In this document: one piece after another, positions 1-11,535 of the stretch
Position numbering within the stretch: position 1 is the stretch's first letter
Layout of the letters: every line of letters begins with the position of its first letter
DNA from: Polyodon spathula
Lineage: Eukaryota > Chordata > Actinopteri > Acipenseriformes > Polyodontidae
Length of the DNA: 64,000 nucleotides
Direction of reading: 5' to 3'
Assembly (NCBI RefSeq): GCF_017654505.1
Contig: NC_054537.1
Coordinates: 75,173,118 to 75,237,117 of the forward strand
The notes under the pieces: model-generated
What the model was told of the DNA's origin: nothing
Seen by the model: only the letters and a program-made list of their open reading frames with translations
The model's database searches: none
Made by a program: the position numbers and the translations under genes

Positions 1-394
1 CATTTCTGTCTGTTGATTGAATACATGTTTAAAACTATTGTCAATACTGACCATTTTTAAGAGCCATCCCTAAACACAAAGCACCTGAACATTTGGTTGT
101 ATGATGATATGAACAAGACAACTGGCATTTAACCTCACCAAAACTGACAACTCAGCCGATTTTTTTTTTTTTTTTCCCCCTCAAGTCTCAGCTTTGTTGC
201 TGTGTTAAAAGCGAAGATAACTAAGGTCATTAAGCAGCATTGTATCTGTGACATGATTAGTCAGGTAGCAAAGTCCATTTGTCACCTGCACTAGCAAATT
301 GAGTTAATACTGCACTACGGGCTATGGGGACTGTATAATATCAACTTGATTACATCAAAGCAGCTGCGAACTTGACACCTTACTGAATTTGTCG

Positions 395-540
395 GCATTA
401 ATCGTTAGGCCTGTCAGAAATCCATCAGGTTTACAGATAATTAGGGGCCTGCTAATGAATCTGGCTAAACAACCTTATCTTTTCTCTGATAATTAAGAAG
501 CCTCTTCACTATGAAGAGTCGTTTTCTCAAAGGTTTGATG
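395..540. promoter_or_regulatory. candidate conserved noncoding element
   Basis: Non-repetitive block rich in homeodomain-type cores: GGCATTAATCG, CAGATAATTAGGGG, CTGCTAATGAATC and TGATAATTAAG occur within about 120 bases, without microsatellite or transposon signs. It sits in the presumed TSHZ1 intron 1, and TSHZ1 is a developmental gene known to be surrounded by conserved noncoding elements. The regulatory role is inferred from composition and position only; conservation was not tested. Confidence 0.3.
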
Positions 541-1926
541 GCAGAAACAGGATTAGTGTAGATGATGTTTTCCCTTCCTTTCCCCATCAGTGTGAACCAT
601 TGCTATTCTACATCCGTCAGCCCACTTCTTCCCACAACTTCCTGGCTACCAAACAATCAATTATTTCACACAATGATACTCTAAGGGAAAACATAAAATC
701 ATCAACCGTGAATGTAGCCTGCAATTTAAAGAGATAGGCTGCTGTTTTCTCAACATGCAAACAAAAAGTAAATATCCAAGGTAAAACAGAAGTCAAAAAA
801 GGTTTGTGCTTCATATACTATATATACACAATTATATACACCGAATAAAGACACTGTATGTTACTGGGTATCTCAGAACCCTGCCTGAGTTTTTGTTTCA
901 AACACCACCAGAGTTCAGTGTTTTATAAAAAAAAAGAAAGAAAGAAAAGAAATGACTGGAAATATCATAGGTATATGGTTTCAAGATTAATTTGGCTTCA
1001 AATGGCAGCTCAACAGGGTAGCTTCTTGCCATCTAGAGTAGATGTACTGTAAGCAGGGAGTTGTTTTGCAAGTTCTCCTGTTTGTTTTTGTAAATACACA
1101 GCTGACTGCCTCAGAATGAATTGTGGTTTCTAGGTTTTTAGGTCAACAGGAGGTTGTGATACCTGTAACCCCTGTGTTTCTCTTTCTTTTACTTTGAATG
1201 AAACACAAGGCTGCTCTCCCATTTTAATTTTTTTTTTAACAGAACAGATGACTCAGTCATCAAGTCCTCTCAGCCATCACGTTGCAGCATTTTGATTAAG
1301 TATGCCAAATGTCGTGTAGAGGAAAGAATGGAAACACTATGCCTGCCAACTTTTGATTGACCATTAAAGCCAATGATGTATATGCCTGTCAAAAGAGAGA
1401 CAATTAAATCAATACTGGAAAAAAAGTCGCCTTGACGGCTTATTTTTATGTAAGAGCTGCCAGGACAGATTACCATGCACCATCACGCCCCTGTCAACTT
1501 TTAAACCTTTTATAAAAAATGCTGTGTTTAAAGTTGACACAGGGTATTTCTTCCACCACAGCTTCATCAAGCATGGTCTGTGAGTTTGATATTTACGCAA
1601 ATTAGAATTAATTTTTACCTGCTTAACTTAATAATATAAATACAAAAATATTAAGTTAAAAGTATAGTTTGTGTCTCTTTATTAGGTCTGTTTTACATCC
1701 TGCATTTCAAAAATCTGTTTAAAATTCCATTACAGTCTTTTGTTAGACTTCAGTTGTTATGCCTAACATCAAAGGCAGCCCTATTTACAGTTGTTCAAAA
1801 ATCTTACACACTGACTCCTGGTCACCCTGCCATAACATTATTTATTTTAACTTAGACTCTAAAAGGATATGTGTCAACATGTTCTGTGATAATACACATG
1901 TTTTTGTTGTTGTTGTTTGTTTTGTG

Positions 1927-1953
1927 TTTTTTTTTTTTTTTTTTTTTTTTTTT
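1927..1953. repeat. poly-T tract
   Basis: Uninterrupted run of 27 T bases, probably the tail of an old minus-strand retroposed sequence or simple slippage. Confidence 0.9.
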
Positions 1954-2179
1954 GTAGGTAAGCAGAAGGAATTTATTTTTAGATGTATTTTCTAAATGAG
2001 AATGCTCTTGTTAGTATATGGCTTACTTTTTATTACTGGATAGATTAAACAATTATGTTTTAAGAGTGACAAAAAATAGTGTTTTAATGAAACTACTATT
2101 TTTTTTTTATATATAACCAAAAAGTCAGACTAGGTCAAATAAAATCAAAGGGAGGCTATCACTAATCTGTTTGGCATCA

Positions 2180-2420
2180 GCACCTTTCATAATGACTGAG
2201 AAACAAGAGATAATTATGCTGCAGCTTCAAAACTTTAGTTAAGTATTAAAAAAGCAGAAAAAAAAGAGTTGTCCTTAGAGTGGCTAAGCTGTCAGGGGCA
2301 TGTGTGTTTCCATGGTGAGTGATTTATTGATGTTTATCAGGAATGAACAGATCAAAGGTTGCCAGATGACAGGCGATCAATCACGCATCAAATCAAGGAT
2401 GACAATCCTCTAATAAACAG
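2180..2420. promoter_or_regulatory. candidate conserved noncoding element
   Basis: A complex, non-repetitive stretch with clustered factor-like motifs: a TCF/LEF-like core (AGATCAAAGG), TGACAG Meis/TGIF-type cores, GATCAATCA and repeated ATTGAT/ATTTATTGATG forkhead or homeodomain-like cores. It lies about 500 bases inside intron 1 of the presumed TSHZ1. This is inference from motif density; no alignment was possible. Confidence 0.3.
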
Positions 2421-2895
2421 AAAAAAAGGTAAACCAGCTCGCCGGTTTTCTTTTCAGAAAAAAAAGAAAAACACAAAATTCTACCATTGTTTTTCTCCCC
2501 ATGTAAAACAATGATGGCTCTCAAAAAAAAAAAAAAAAATCCCTTTCAAGTGACTGAAGCTAACATTATGAATGGAAAATGCTTATGAACCAACTACCAT
2601 AATAAAATGATAGTTTTTTTATTTTATTTTTTATGCCACGGTATTTTTTTTTGCTATTAGTACTTTAAGACGAGCTATGTTGACACCAGCCACACAAGGA
2701 ATTTTGTTAGTTTTTTTAAGACAATAATGTGTATGATAAGTGTAAACGGTTTGAGAGGAATTAAAATAACAGAACAACCTGGAAAGGAAACTATAGATAG
2801 AATGGCACTACCATTTAAATTATAAATCATATTGACTAGTGTGCGTCTCAGGAAAATGCTGTCAGTTGTAATGTACAGAATGTAAATAGCCTTAC

Positions 2896-2935
2896 CTGCA
2901 GACCGCCTTGGTACTTGCTGCTTTCTCCTCGTCAT
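2896..2935 (-). CDS. TSHZ1: teashirt zinc finger homeobox 1, coding exon 1
   Basis: Teashirt proteins are nuclear zinc-finger/homeobox transcriptional repressors of development. Nearly all of the protein is encoded by a huge second exon, and only about 13 residues come from exon 1. On the minus strand the ATG at 2935-2933 opens MTRRKQQVPRRSA, which matches the vertebrate TSHZ1 start (MPRRKQQAPRRSA) with two changes, Pro2 to Thr and Ala8 to Val. The reading frame leaves one base (G, position 2896) before a consensus donor GTAAGG at 2895-2890, so the phase fits the family. An A at -3 gives an acceptable start context. The rest of the gene must lie to the left of the window. Divergent PTGR3 starting about 2.2 kb away reproduces the vertebrate neighbourhood and favours TSHZ1 over TSHZ2/3. 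The match is short, so the gene order carries much of the weight. Confidence 0.83.
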
Positions 2936-3453
2936 AGTGCCGCTCAACAGTTTCCGCAGGACTTTTCATGCAGGAATAAAAATCAAAAGCGCTCACGGAG
3001 AAAATGCTACTTTTGTTCACAATGTTTCTCTTCGGGTGCTCTTTGCAACCGGTTTACGGAGGCGGCTACTAAGTCACCGCTACAAGAAAGTCAAAAGAGA
3101 TGTGACTCCTCATTCAAAAAAGTATCTTGCAACAAAAACCGATATCCTAGATCTCTGCTTTCTTAAAATGTCTCAGATATAACAGTATTAATAAATACAA
3201 AAAAATAAAAAAAAATAAAATAAAAAAAAAGGTGTTCGAAATATTATATATTTGAAAGTCTCCTAACGTGTTGGTTTTCATAACGGATACATCTTCTCGG
3301 CACTTCTTTAATCTGTGGCAGAAAATCTGAGATGTGAGGTCAGTTTCAGTCACTCCCCCTTCTTCATCGGAAAGATTATTACTTTGTGTATCTTCCTTCG
3401 TCTTTAACTCACACGGTAAAACTCCTCATTATATTTCATTTCCGTATCAGTTG

Positions 3454-3477
3454 TTTTTTTTTTTTTTTTTTTTTTTT
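3454..3477. repeat. poly-T tract
   Basis: Uninterrupted T run of about 24 bases within the divergent promoter interval. Confidence 0.9.
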
Positions 3478-5029
3478 CAAGCACTGGTAATGAAAAACCA
3501 AGAAAAGAATAAACAAGCATTAGAAGGCTAATGTCAGTCACCCCGTCACCCAAAGACAGATCAAACAGACTCTCAGTCCGTATGGCTACTTTCTAAATAT
3601 CTTTCCATTTGCGATCGCAGCGGCTTGCTTGGTACTATTAAATTGTTTCTGCCGCCGCTCGGAGTACGTGCGAGCTTTTTGATCTACTACAGCGGAAGAC
3701 GAAACAGTGAGAGAAACAGACATCCACTCTCCGGGAGAGATGGACATGAACTATTTTTTCCACTAAACTCCAGGGAGTGATCCACAGTCTTGTCTCTTCT
3801 GTAAAAATGTAACACACATTCAGAACCCTGGAGGGTTTCAGACAGCCTCAACTGATAGACAGACACATCGAGTTGCTTTTCCTGCTTCACTCTTACTCCT
3901 CCCCTTGCTACAAACGTCACTCTGACAGTAAAACCTACCTGTCAATCTTTTTAATTGTCTTGTTTTTTTCTTCCTTAAAAATGAGCGACATGACAAAGGA
4001 AGACTTAATTGATCACTGAGGTGGAAGTTTTACTTCGAGATCTCAAAGACTTGTCTATCTGGTTCTGTTGCCACCATAATGTAGTCCTTATTAATTCTGT
4101 TTCCGTACCATTTTGTTTTAAGAAGTTCAATAGCCCCTCCCGATTTATTTACTTGGTTATTGCTAAGTGAATCTTTTCCAAGCGTACGTTGTTTAACTCA
4201 TGCGTGCATTTTCTAGCAGTTTCGTTTTCCTTATTTTTGTTAAAATTGTTGACATAAACCAGACCATAGCCTCCATTAAATGTATATGAGGAATGATGCT
4301 CCGAGGGATTTAAAATAAGATTTTTCTCTGAATAAGCGTAGTCATTAAAACAGCAACAACAAAAACAAAGCTTCAAAACTTTGCATGTACAAAGATAAAA
4401 ATAAACTTAACATATTCCCTTTACTTTTGCTATGTTTGCCATTTTTCATGTCTTACGTGAAATACAGCCGACTGGTTGTACATCAGTACATTCGAAGGGT
4501 ATGTTAGTAATACATGTGCGTATTTAACTGCGTTAGCAGTGTCTTCCAGATTTTTTAAAAAATGTTTTGGCTTTGTAATGGGACAGTTTCATTGCTCTGT
4601 GTTAGCGTACCATACCATTATGTAAACTAATGTGGACTGTTCCTATTCCCACATTTGCATTTGATAATCGCATGTTGGAGAAAAATATATTCAGCTGTTG
4701 CAGTTTTATATCGATCCTGTTTTCATTTCTTCCACCCGGTGGTAGGGTGTAAATAACTCCAGATTGATTCGTTACACCTTACGAGGAAGTGAACATAGAC
4801 ACGGGAAGGGGAGGGACTCTGAAAGCTAAAGCAACACAGTGCTACATTACCAAGCCTCTGCACATTATTCATCTATCGCAAAAACCTGCAATTTAATAAC
4901 AGGTTAAAATAGCAGATGATATGCTTCTGACATACACATATTTGTATATATAAAATCTAATGGGAAAGTAGAGCTAGCCAGGGAGCTAAATGCAATATTT
5001 GCAGGAGAACTGTCCGTGAACTTGGTTCT

Positions 5030-5064
<35 letters not shown>

Positions 5065-5066
5065 TT
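5030..5066. repeat. (ATTT)n microsatellite
   Basis: About nine copies of TTTA/ATTT immediately upstream of PTGR3 exon 1. Confidence 0.9.
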
Positions 5067-5120
5067 ATGTTGAACTCATGTCCATTGCCTCAACTGCTAG
5101 GACGCTGTTTTTAGCAGTCG

Positions 5121-5382
5121 ATGGAAAACTCCGGATTAAAAAACGCAATTTTCGGACTTCGCTTAATTTCAGCCCCACTCCGGTCGATACTAGACATGTC
5201 GTACTCCACTCATTCATGGATTTTAAGGGTTCCTCCATACCTAGGTCCATGCTCCTCAAGCGGTTGTCACAAAGCTGTTTTTGGTTGTCACAAAGCTGAC
5301 CCCAAATTTCAGAGAAGCGGTCTCTGCAAACTGTTCCGGTCCAGACACCCAGGGATGGAGATTTACACATCAGATTAGCCAC
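5121..5382 (+). pseudogene. PTGR3: prostaglandin reductase 3 (ZADH2) exon 1, frameshifted
   Basis: PTGR3/ZADH2 is a peroxisomal NADPH-dependent medium-chain reductase acting on 15-keto prostaglandins. Its N-terminal exon is recognisable in pieces lying in different frames: APLRSILDMSYSTH from the ATG at 5121, then after a missing base near 5204 the piece FMDFKGSSIPRSMLLKRL, then LTPNFREAV, then SLQTVPVQTPRDGDLHIR. The family order is DMSYARHF, DFQGSAIP, LSPNFREAV, DGDLLVR, so the order is kept but no single frame runs through. A 21-base tandem duplication (5262-5282, with 16 bases repeated at 5283-5298) disrupts the LSPNF segment and brings a stop. Where a GT donor should follow DGDLLVRN, at about 5376-5385, the sequence reads ATTAGCCACTC with no GT. 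The start at 5121 was chosen because it keeps the leader before DMSY. This is either a decayed exon or heavy assembly error. Confidence 0.87.
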
Positions 5383-5390
5383 TCAAATTA

Positions 5391-5421
5391 TTATATATAT
5401 ATTATATATATATTCATATAT

Positions 5422-5452
<31 letters not shown>

Positions 5453-5461
5453 TATATATAT
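5391..5461. repeat. imperfect (AT)n
   Basis: Interrupted TA/AT repeat directly after the PTGR3 exon 1 remnant, followed by a short GTGTGTGCACACACAC self-complementary stretch. Confidence 0.9.
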
Positions 5462-6014
5462 GGTGTGTGTGCACACACACATACACAATTAATATTATTA
5501 TTACATTACCATATTCTGCTCTTCAAGAATGGCATGAATATAGCCTCGTTGTAGCAATATAGCAATCACCCCAGACTACAGTACCTTGACTCTGTACTTG
5601 AACAGGGTGGAGAATTTGAAATGCTTCCACAACTACCTATTCAGCACGGAAATAAAATCTTACCTCCTTTTTCCCCCCTTGCAGCCTAAATTCCTGAGTT
5701 ATTGCCAGCTGTAATCAAAAACCGATCATTTATGCAGAATGAATGTTGGAGGGAGCTAATAACGTGGAAATATTTCCAAGTTCCGCCCCAACATCTGTCT
5801 GTCCATCCATCTCTGAATCTATCTCTATCTGCCTGTCTATCTTGATGTTTTGCTACGTCACTAACCTGCAATCAGAAACTCAGTTACAAGCAAAACTGGC
5901 ACAAATAGACGCAGAGATTGAGAAATTGCTGTTTAGCATTTGGACTGCAGAGCAAAACACATAATGCGCCATGGTTTCATTAACCCTTTTCAGATATCCT
6001 GATTTCATAATTGA

Positions 6015-6016
6015 AG

Positions 6017-6096
<80 letters not shown>

Positions 6097-6098
6097 CT
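6015..6098. repeat. 84-base perfect palindrome of (ATT)n and (AAT)n
   Basis: An ATT array runs directly into an AAT array around the centre TTATTA|TAATAA at 6056/6057. The two 42-base arms are exactly complementary from 6015 to 6098 with no spacer, including the flanking AG/CT. Such a sequence can fold into a cruciform or arise by fold-back slippage. Confidence 0.95.
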
Positions 6099-6420
6099 AA
6101 ACTAGTACACATTAGTGACAGAACAGACAAGTATTTTTTTTGATAACCGTATTTCTTGTGTTTTAATCTTATAATATGGGTGTAAAAAAAGGCTAGAGCA
6201 CTCATTTGGAGAATTAGTTTGTAGATAATATAATAATTTGGCGTTTTATTTTTGGTTTGCTATAGAATTGAAATGGCAAGACATAGCCTACCTGCAGTTG
6301 CATTTCTAAGCTCTTTGCCCGTTATATTGTAAGTGGAATATTTAAAAAGTTATACCATAATGTGTGCTAAAAAATATTGATTATGGAATCTGTATTATAA
6401 CACGCATACTCATTTTTTAC

Positions 6421-6422
<2 letters not shown>

Positions 6423-6455
<33 letters not shown>
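6423..6455. repeat. poly-T tract
   Basis: 33-base T run. Confidence 0.9.
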
Positions 6456-6456
<1 letters not shown>

Positions 6457-6791
6457 GATTTAGGAATATATTACATTTCTAATTACTTTTAAAGTCTCAA
6501 AACGCGAAACGCCTATCGGTTTTAATCTTAGTAGTAAACATGTTAAAGCTTGTGTATTTATTCCTGTTTATAGTAGCACATTACTGGAGCTGTACACACA
6601 GTAGCCATATTAACCCAAATGTGAACGAAGGGACAAATATAGTTCTTTAACTCTATGCTATTGCAATAGGCTATACACAGGCTAATAATTTAATTTAAAG
6701 TTGGACCAGTTTACCTTGTTAGACAAGTTACACAAGTAATGTGTGAGATACAGGAGTTGTTAAATGTTTTAAGTAGATCGGATTTCAAACG

Positions 6792-6794
<3 letters not shown>

Positions 6795-6864
<70 letters not shown>
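6795..6864. repeat. (AT)n microsatellite
   Basis: About 35 uninterrupted AT units. Confidence 0.95.
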
Positions 6865-6867
<3 letters not shown>

Positions 6868-7679
6868 AGAATGACCTTAACCGGTAGCACTACGTTGTAA
6901 ACACGTGTACAAGTCAACATATTTAAAAATATGCATTTAGAAAAAAAAGTCGATTACTTATTTTGCAAGACTTTATTAAAGATTTTAAAAGGAAACATAA
7001 AATAAGTCACACAAAATATGATGAAACCTCTGTAGCACATTTTCATTGTTGTAAAACTGAATATGCAATACCAAAACTTCTAATGATATACTAACCTTGC
7101 AGGTTGTTGCAGATCCTATTGATAGAAATATTTATTTATTATGTGTCCATCTCAGTATAAACTATTTAGGTTGCTCTTTTAATAACTATAATATAGCTGC
7201 CTGGTTAAATGTTATTTATACATGTTTTTGTGTGGTTTAAGCGAACCTTCGAAAATGTGGACTTGGGGTAAAAGACGAAAGAAACCCGACATAAATTTCT
7301 AACCTTTAGCAAATACATGCCTGTTGTATATTTTGCAAACTGACCCAGTATTAACAAATAATTTAAACAGACATAAACGCACGTTTGTTTTTAGGTATGT
7401 TTGATTCATGGGGACGAGTTGATCGATTCAGAGCTGAGGCAACACTAGGTTTAGTTAAGTTTTGGATTTTGGTTTTCAATTAGATTTTTTTTTTCTTCAT
7501 AAAAATAATTGGATTAATTCACTTTATGCTTTTCACTCCCTAATGCAATTACATGGTTTATTTCACATTATCACAGTGATAATACTCCATATTGAGGTAT
7601 AGCTCCGTGTCATGTATGCTCAATATAAACATATTCCAATAGTTCTCATGTGTTTTTTTTCTTTATTATTTTGCACCAT

Positions 7680-7681
<2 letters not shown>

Positions 7682-7747
<66 letters not shown>
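7682..7747. repeat. (AT)n microsatellite
   Basis: About 33 AT units. Confidence 0.95.
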
Positions 7748-7749
<2 letters not shown>

Positions 7750-8028
7750 AAACATTGTGGTCAGGGCGAGTTTGTTTAGGCTAATAATGCAGGATATCTA
7801 TTGCATTCTAAACCTTCCTTTGAGTAGGATATTAAGTTTTTATCGATAGCAAAATGTAAATACGACTGCATTGAACATTATATAATCAGTTGAAGAGTTT
7901 TAAGTCTACCTTCATTTAACAGTTCACTTATTACTTTACATGGAGTCAAATATTTTTAATGCGCTTTATCGGAAGTCTAAATAAAAAATAAAAAAAAAAC
8001 CGCTAACTTGGCTAATTGAATTGAATTG

Positions 8029-8129
<101 letters not shown>

Positions 8130-8546
8130 CTTGTAATAATAAAAACAAACAAAAAATAAAACAATATAAAAATAAAACGTAATGTATTTTTAAAAAATGA
8201 TGTAGACATATTTGCTTGAAAAATACAAATATTAATTGAACTCTATTTCTATTACTCTATTTTCCTCCAACTGTCTTATTGTAGACAATACTGTGACCTA
8301 TCTAGAGATTTCAAGAGGTAGAGACGCGTGTGGGAAACGTAGAGAATATCAGAGACCTTTTAAGTGCATGTCTAACAAAACCCTGGCATGTCTTATAGGA
8401 AGGGGGTCATCTAGTTTTGAGCATTTGTTTTTATGGGCTTACATTACTCAGACTGTAATAAAAAGACCATTAAAATACGTAGCATTCACCAACATATAAA
8501 TCGCAGGAGTCTGTTGTAAAAACATTTACCGACCACAACTATGATG

Positions 8547-8552
<6 letters not shown>

Positions 8553-8586
<34 letters not shown>
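8553..8586. repeat. (GT)n microsatellite
   Basis: About 17 GT units. Confidence 0.95.
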
Positions 8587-8588
<2 letters not shown>

Positions 8589-8707
8589 GGTGTTTAGTGA
8601 GAGGTAGGCTACTGTACACTCACTCACCTTAGTAGCCAGAAGTGCAAGAGTCAAGTTCTAAACACGGACCGCGACTCAGACACTTATTTTTTTAAGACTA
8701 CAGTTAA

Positions 8708-8709
<2 letters not shown>

Positions 8710-8795
<86 letters not shown>
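8710..8795. repeat. (TC)n microsatellite
   Basis: About 43 uninterrupted TC units, a long pure polypyrimidine tract able to form triplex (H-)DNA. Confidence 0.95.
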
Positions 8796-8798
<3 letters not shown>

Positions 8799-10724
8799 GT
8801 TAGTTCAAAGTTGCCAAACTAGCTGCTTATTTCTAAAATTTAACCTAGCTGCTTCGTTATCAATCTCAGCCTCTGATGTGTACGTTTTTGAGGGTAGGAC
8901 AGTACACGTTTATAAAGTTTAACATGAAAATATTTCCCCTGAATTCGGATACGTTATGTGCTTTAATTATATAACTGCTAACTACAATTACACTAGCTTA
9001 TGTTTTTAAGGTATATCAATTTAACCAAGTGACATTTTAATTATCATTCTGCACTACACTATATACCAGCCTTAGCTGTAGAAAGTCCAAACATTATTCA
9101 TGGGCTCTCAACTCATAGCGATGGCTCCTTTCAGGGCAGGGGTCAAGGAGTGTTCCAGTCACGTTTAAGGGAACTATACAGTAATAGAATTCAGTCAAAA
9201 AATATTAATTCATTCCATTTTTGTATTTAAACTGGACTTGAAATGATATACAAAATGCATTCCAGGAATGTGAAATTTGCAAATTAAGTTTAATAAATAT
9301 TTAATGAATGCATTTATAATACAAAATAAACTATTCAATTTGGTTCATTAGACAGTAATTCAAAAATCTAAATGTATATTACTCATAGGTTAACCAGTCT
9401 ATTTAGACAGGATTTCCCCAAAACTGCCAAAAAAGGATTTATAATTGATCCAGGAGAGTGCTGCCCCATTAAAGAAATCAGAAAGCAAAATAATCAGTGG
9501 AACATTACACCAAAGTGCATAAATAGGGAGCTATCATAATATTTCACCAGGTCTTAAACCTGAGGATTATCTTGGATCTTTAACAATCTTTTGCAAATGT
9601 GAATAAATAAACCTACAGCTTGTATATGTGAGGTTCACTTATTTTCAAACAATTTACTGACCACTTGTTGGCAATCAAGCAGAATGCAAACTGTTTAAGG
9701 GAACAATAGGATTACTAGTGTGTCTATATGTTTTGGTCTCTATATACTGTAATGTTTGGGTAATTGGTATTTTTTTCCATTAAAATATTCTGTAAGTAAA
9801 GTGGTTTACTAGTAAACAGCTGTGATTATTTTGGTGAATACTGATATCTTGAAGATTCTCAAACAAAATACTGAACCGTCAGTAATGGAAACCAATGTTG
9901 GGATTAAGTTGTAAGCAAGGGCTGTATTAAAATGGGGTGGCTAAAAAACACCTTTTAAAGGGAATATTTAGAGGTGTGATAGTTTAACAAAAAATTGTTT
10001 ACCATCACTGAGTGCAAGTTTTCCATTACTCCAATGCATTGCGCTGCTTTTTGGATACATCACCCTGCTCTTGAAAAGTAAATAGATTCAGCTTTGGAAT
10101 CTTGGGAGGACTGTGTAGAATTGCAAATGAATTTCAATGTTGCCAGAAATCGGCACATAAAAAGTGCACCGTTTTAATTTAATGTGATGTTGTTTAAAAG
10201 TAGTACCGATTTTGCAGTTGGAGAACATGACTGCAATTACCGTACAGAATTACAAACATTTTCACAAAGCTTTTTCAGATGTATGGCCCCGGGCGGGAAA
10301 TACTGGTGTCAAGAGTAACAAAAAGTACTATTGTACACATGCTTCTGCAGTAAGTTGCCATGATACAATATTGCAATTTTTATATATTTGCCTATGTTAC
10401 AATGAGAACAGATATACCTAAAAACAGTTATTCCCAACAGGGAGGGCAATTTGAACTGATAGCGGCAACTCTAACATTGTTTTTTTTGACTGAAAAATAC
10501 CAGTACTGGCAATGTCACATCAGCCTTTCTCTTTCACAGTTTATGACTAATAGTGTCTGGCTGTCCATCTATCCCTGTCTGTCACACTACGAGATGAACA
10601 CGATAACTGGCTTCATGTTGCACAAATCATCACAAAATGGCCACAAGTAGCTTAATTCATTTAGGACAGAAGCTGGACATTTTAATTTACAGGAGTGATT
10701 TCATTTTAAAAGAAAATATTCACA

Positions 10725-11535
10725 CAAAAAAGAGGCTTGTCGCCTCGTGTGACCACCCTGGTCAACACCCTGGCGACATGTCTTCCACCTTAGTACGATG
10801 TTCTATTTTTCGATGACACAAGGGCAACATTTTCAATACCAGCCAATCATATTTGATAGTAGTCTCACGTGATAATAAACGGGTGATGTGGACGCATGAC
10901 TTAGAAGTGAAGCTAATAGACTATTTAGTTTTTTTGGGGTTTTTTTTTTGGTTTGAGAAATAATTACATATAAGAAAATAAAAGGTTTCCTTGGAGGCCA
11001 TCTGTTACTTTGTGTTTCCTTTGCTTAAATTATTATTATTATTTTTGCAATAAATAAGAACAAAAGACAATAACATTTTCATTTTTTGCTCACAAGATGA
11101 AAAAAATGAAAAGGTTGCAATGGTTGTGTTTTGGTAATAGATAGACTACTTGTTCACCACATTTTAGAAAAAAAAAAATGTCGTAAGGTTTGTTTTTTTG
11201 TGCAAGTATAAAACAAGTGATACAGTAATACTTCTCCATGTCTCATAACCCATGTCTGAACCCCAAACTTTTTTTTTCCTACTCTCCTCTTCCTCATCTA
11301 ACATTTCTATTAAAGCAGCAGCCGCAGCCTTCCTTTGCAGCATGTTTACGCCTTGTGATAAAAACGTCCATTATGTTTGGTTTGCATTATATTGTCGCCT
11401 GTGTGTTGCCATCTTGTCGACCGCATGGTTGTCTCTCGTGTGACCACCGCAAAACACAAGGCAACACACAGGCAACAAATGTGTTCCTCTTGTTGCCGTC
11501 AGTAAAAGTCGCCTGTATGACCAGGCCTTTGGGAT
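10725..11535. repeat. unassigned repeat-like segment with 14-base direct repeat
   Basis: CTCGTGTGACCACC occurs at 10744-10757 and again at 11435-11448. Both copies sit in related contexts mentioning GTCGCC and GGCGAC/GGCAAC, and the right edge carries GTCGCCTGTATGACCAGG. The pattern of CACACGAGGCGAC-type ends suggests a degraded DNA transposon, but I found no clean terminal inverted repeats or duplicated target, and no transposase. Confidence 0.3.

Larger units (their letters stand above)
1..2895 (-). other. TSHZ1: TSHZ1 intron 1 (3' part outside the window)
   Basis: Everything to the left of the exon 1 donor at 2895/2896 should belong to the first intron of the minus-strand teashirt gene; TSHZ introns 1 are tens of kilobases long in vertebrates. 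No coding similarity is seen here. The stretch holds poly-T tracts (about 160-175 and 1927-1953) and two moderately complex blocks, about 395-540 and 2180-2420, that look like conserved regulatory DNA and are listed separately. The intron call depends on the exon 1 call being right. Confidence 0.6.
2936..5120. promoter_or_regulatory. divergent TSHZ1 / PTGR3 promoter interval
   Basis: Between the two opposed first coding exons lie about 2.2 kb. The TSHZ1 side (2936-3960) is locally GC- and CpG-richer than the surrounding AT-rich DNA, for example 3600-3680 with GCGATCGCAGCGGC and GCCGCCGCTCGGAG, and probably holds its 5' UTR and core promoter. The PTGR3 side (4400-5030) has no obvious CpG block; an ATTT repeat at 5030-5066 directly precedes exon 1. 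A poly-T run (3454-3477) interrupts the middle. I could not place transcription starts. Confidence 0.45.

Noticed and set aside
5065..5382. 105-codon open frame on the minus strand
   Set aside because: It lies antisense to the PTGR3 exon 1 remnant, whose plus-strand fragments match the family; the minus frame has no family features.
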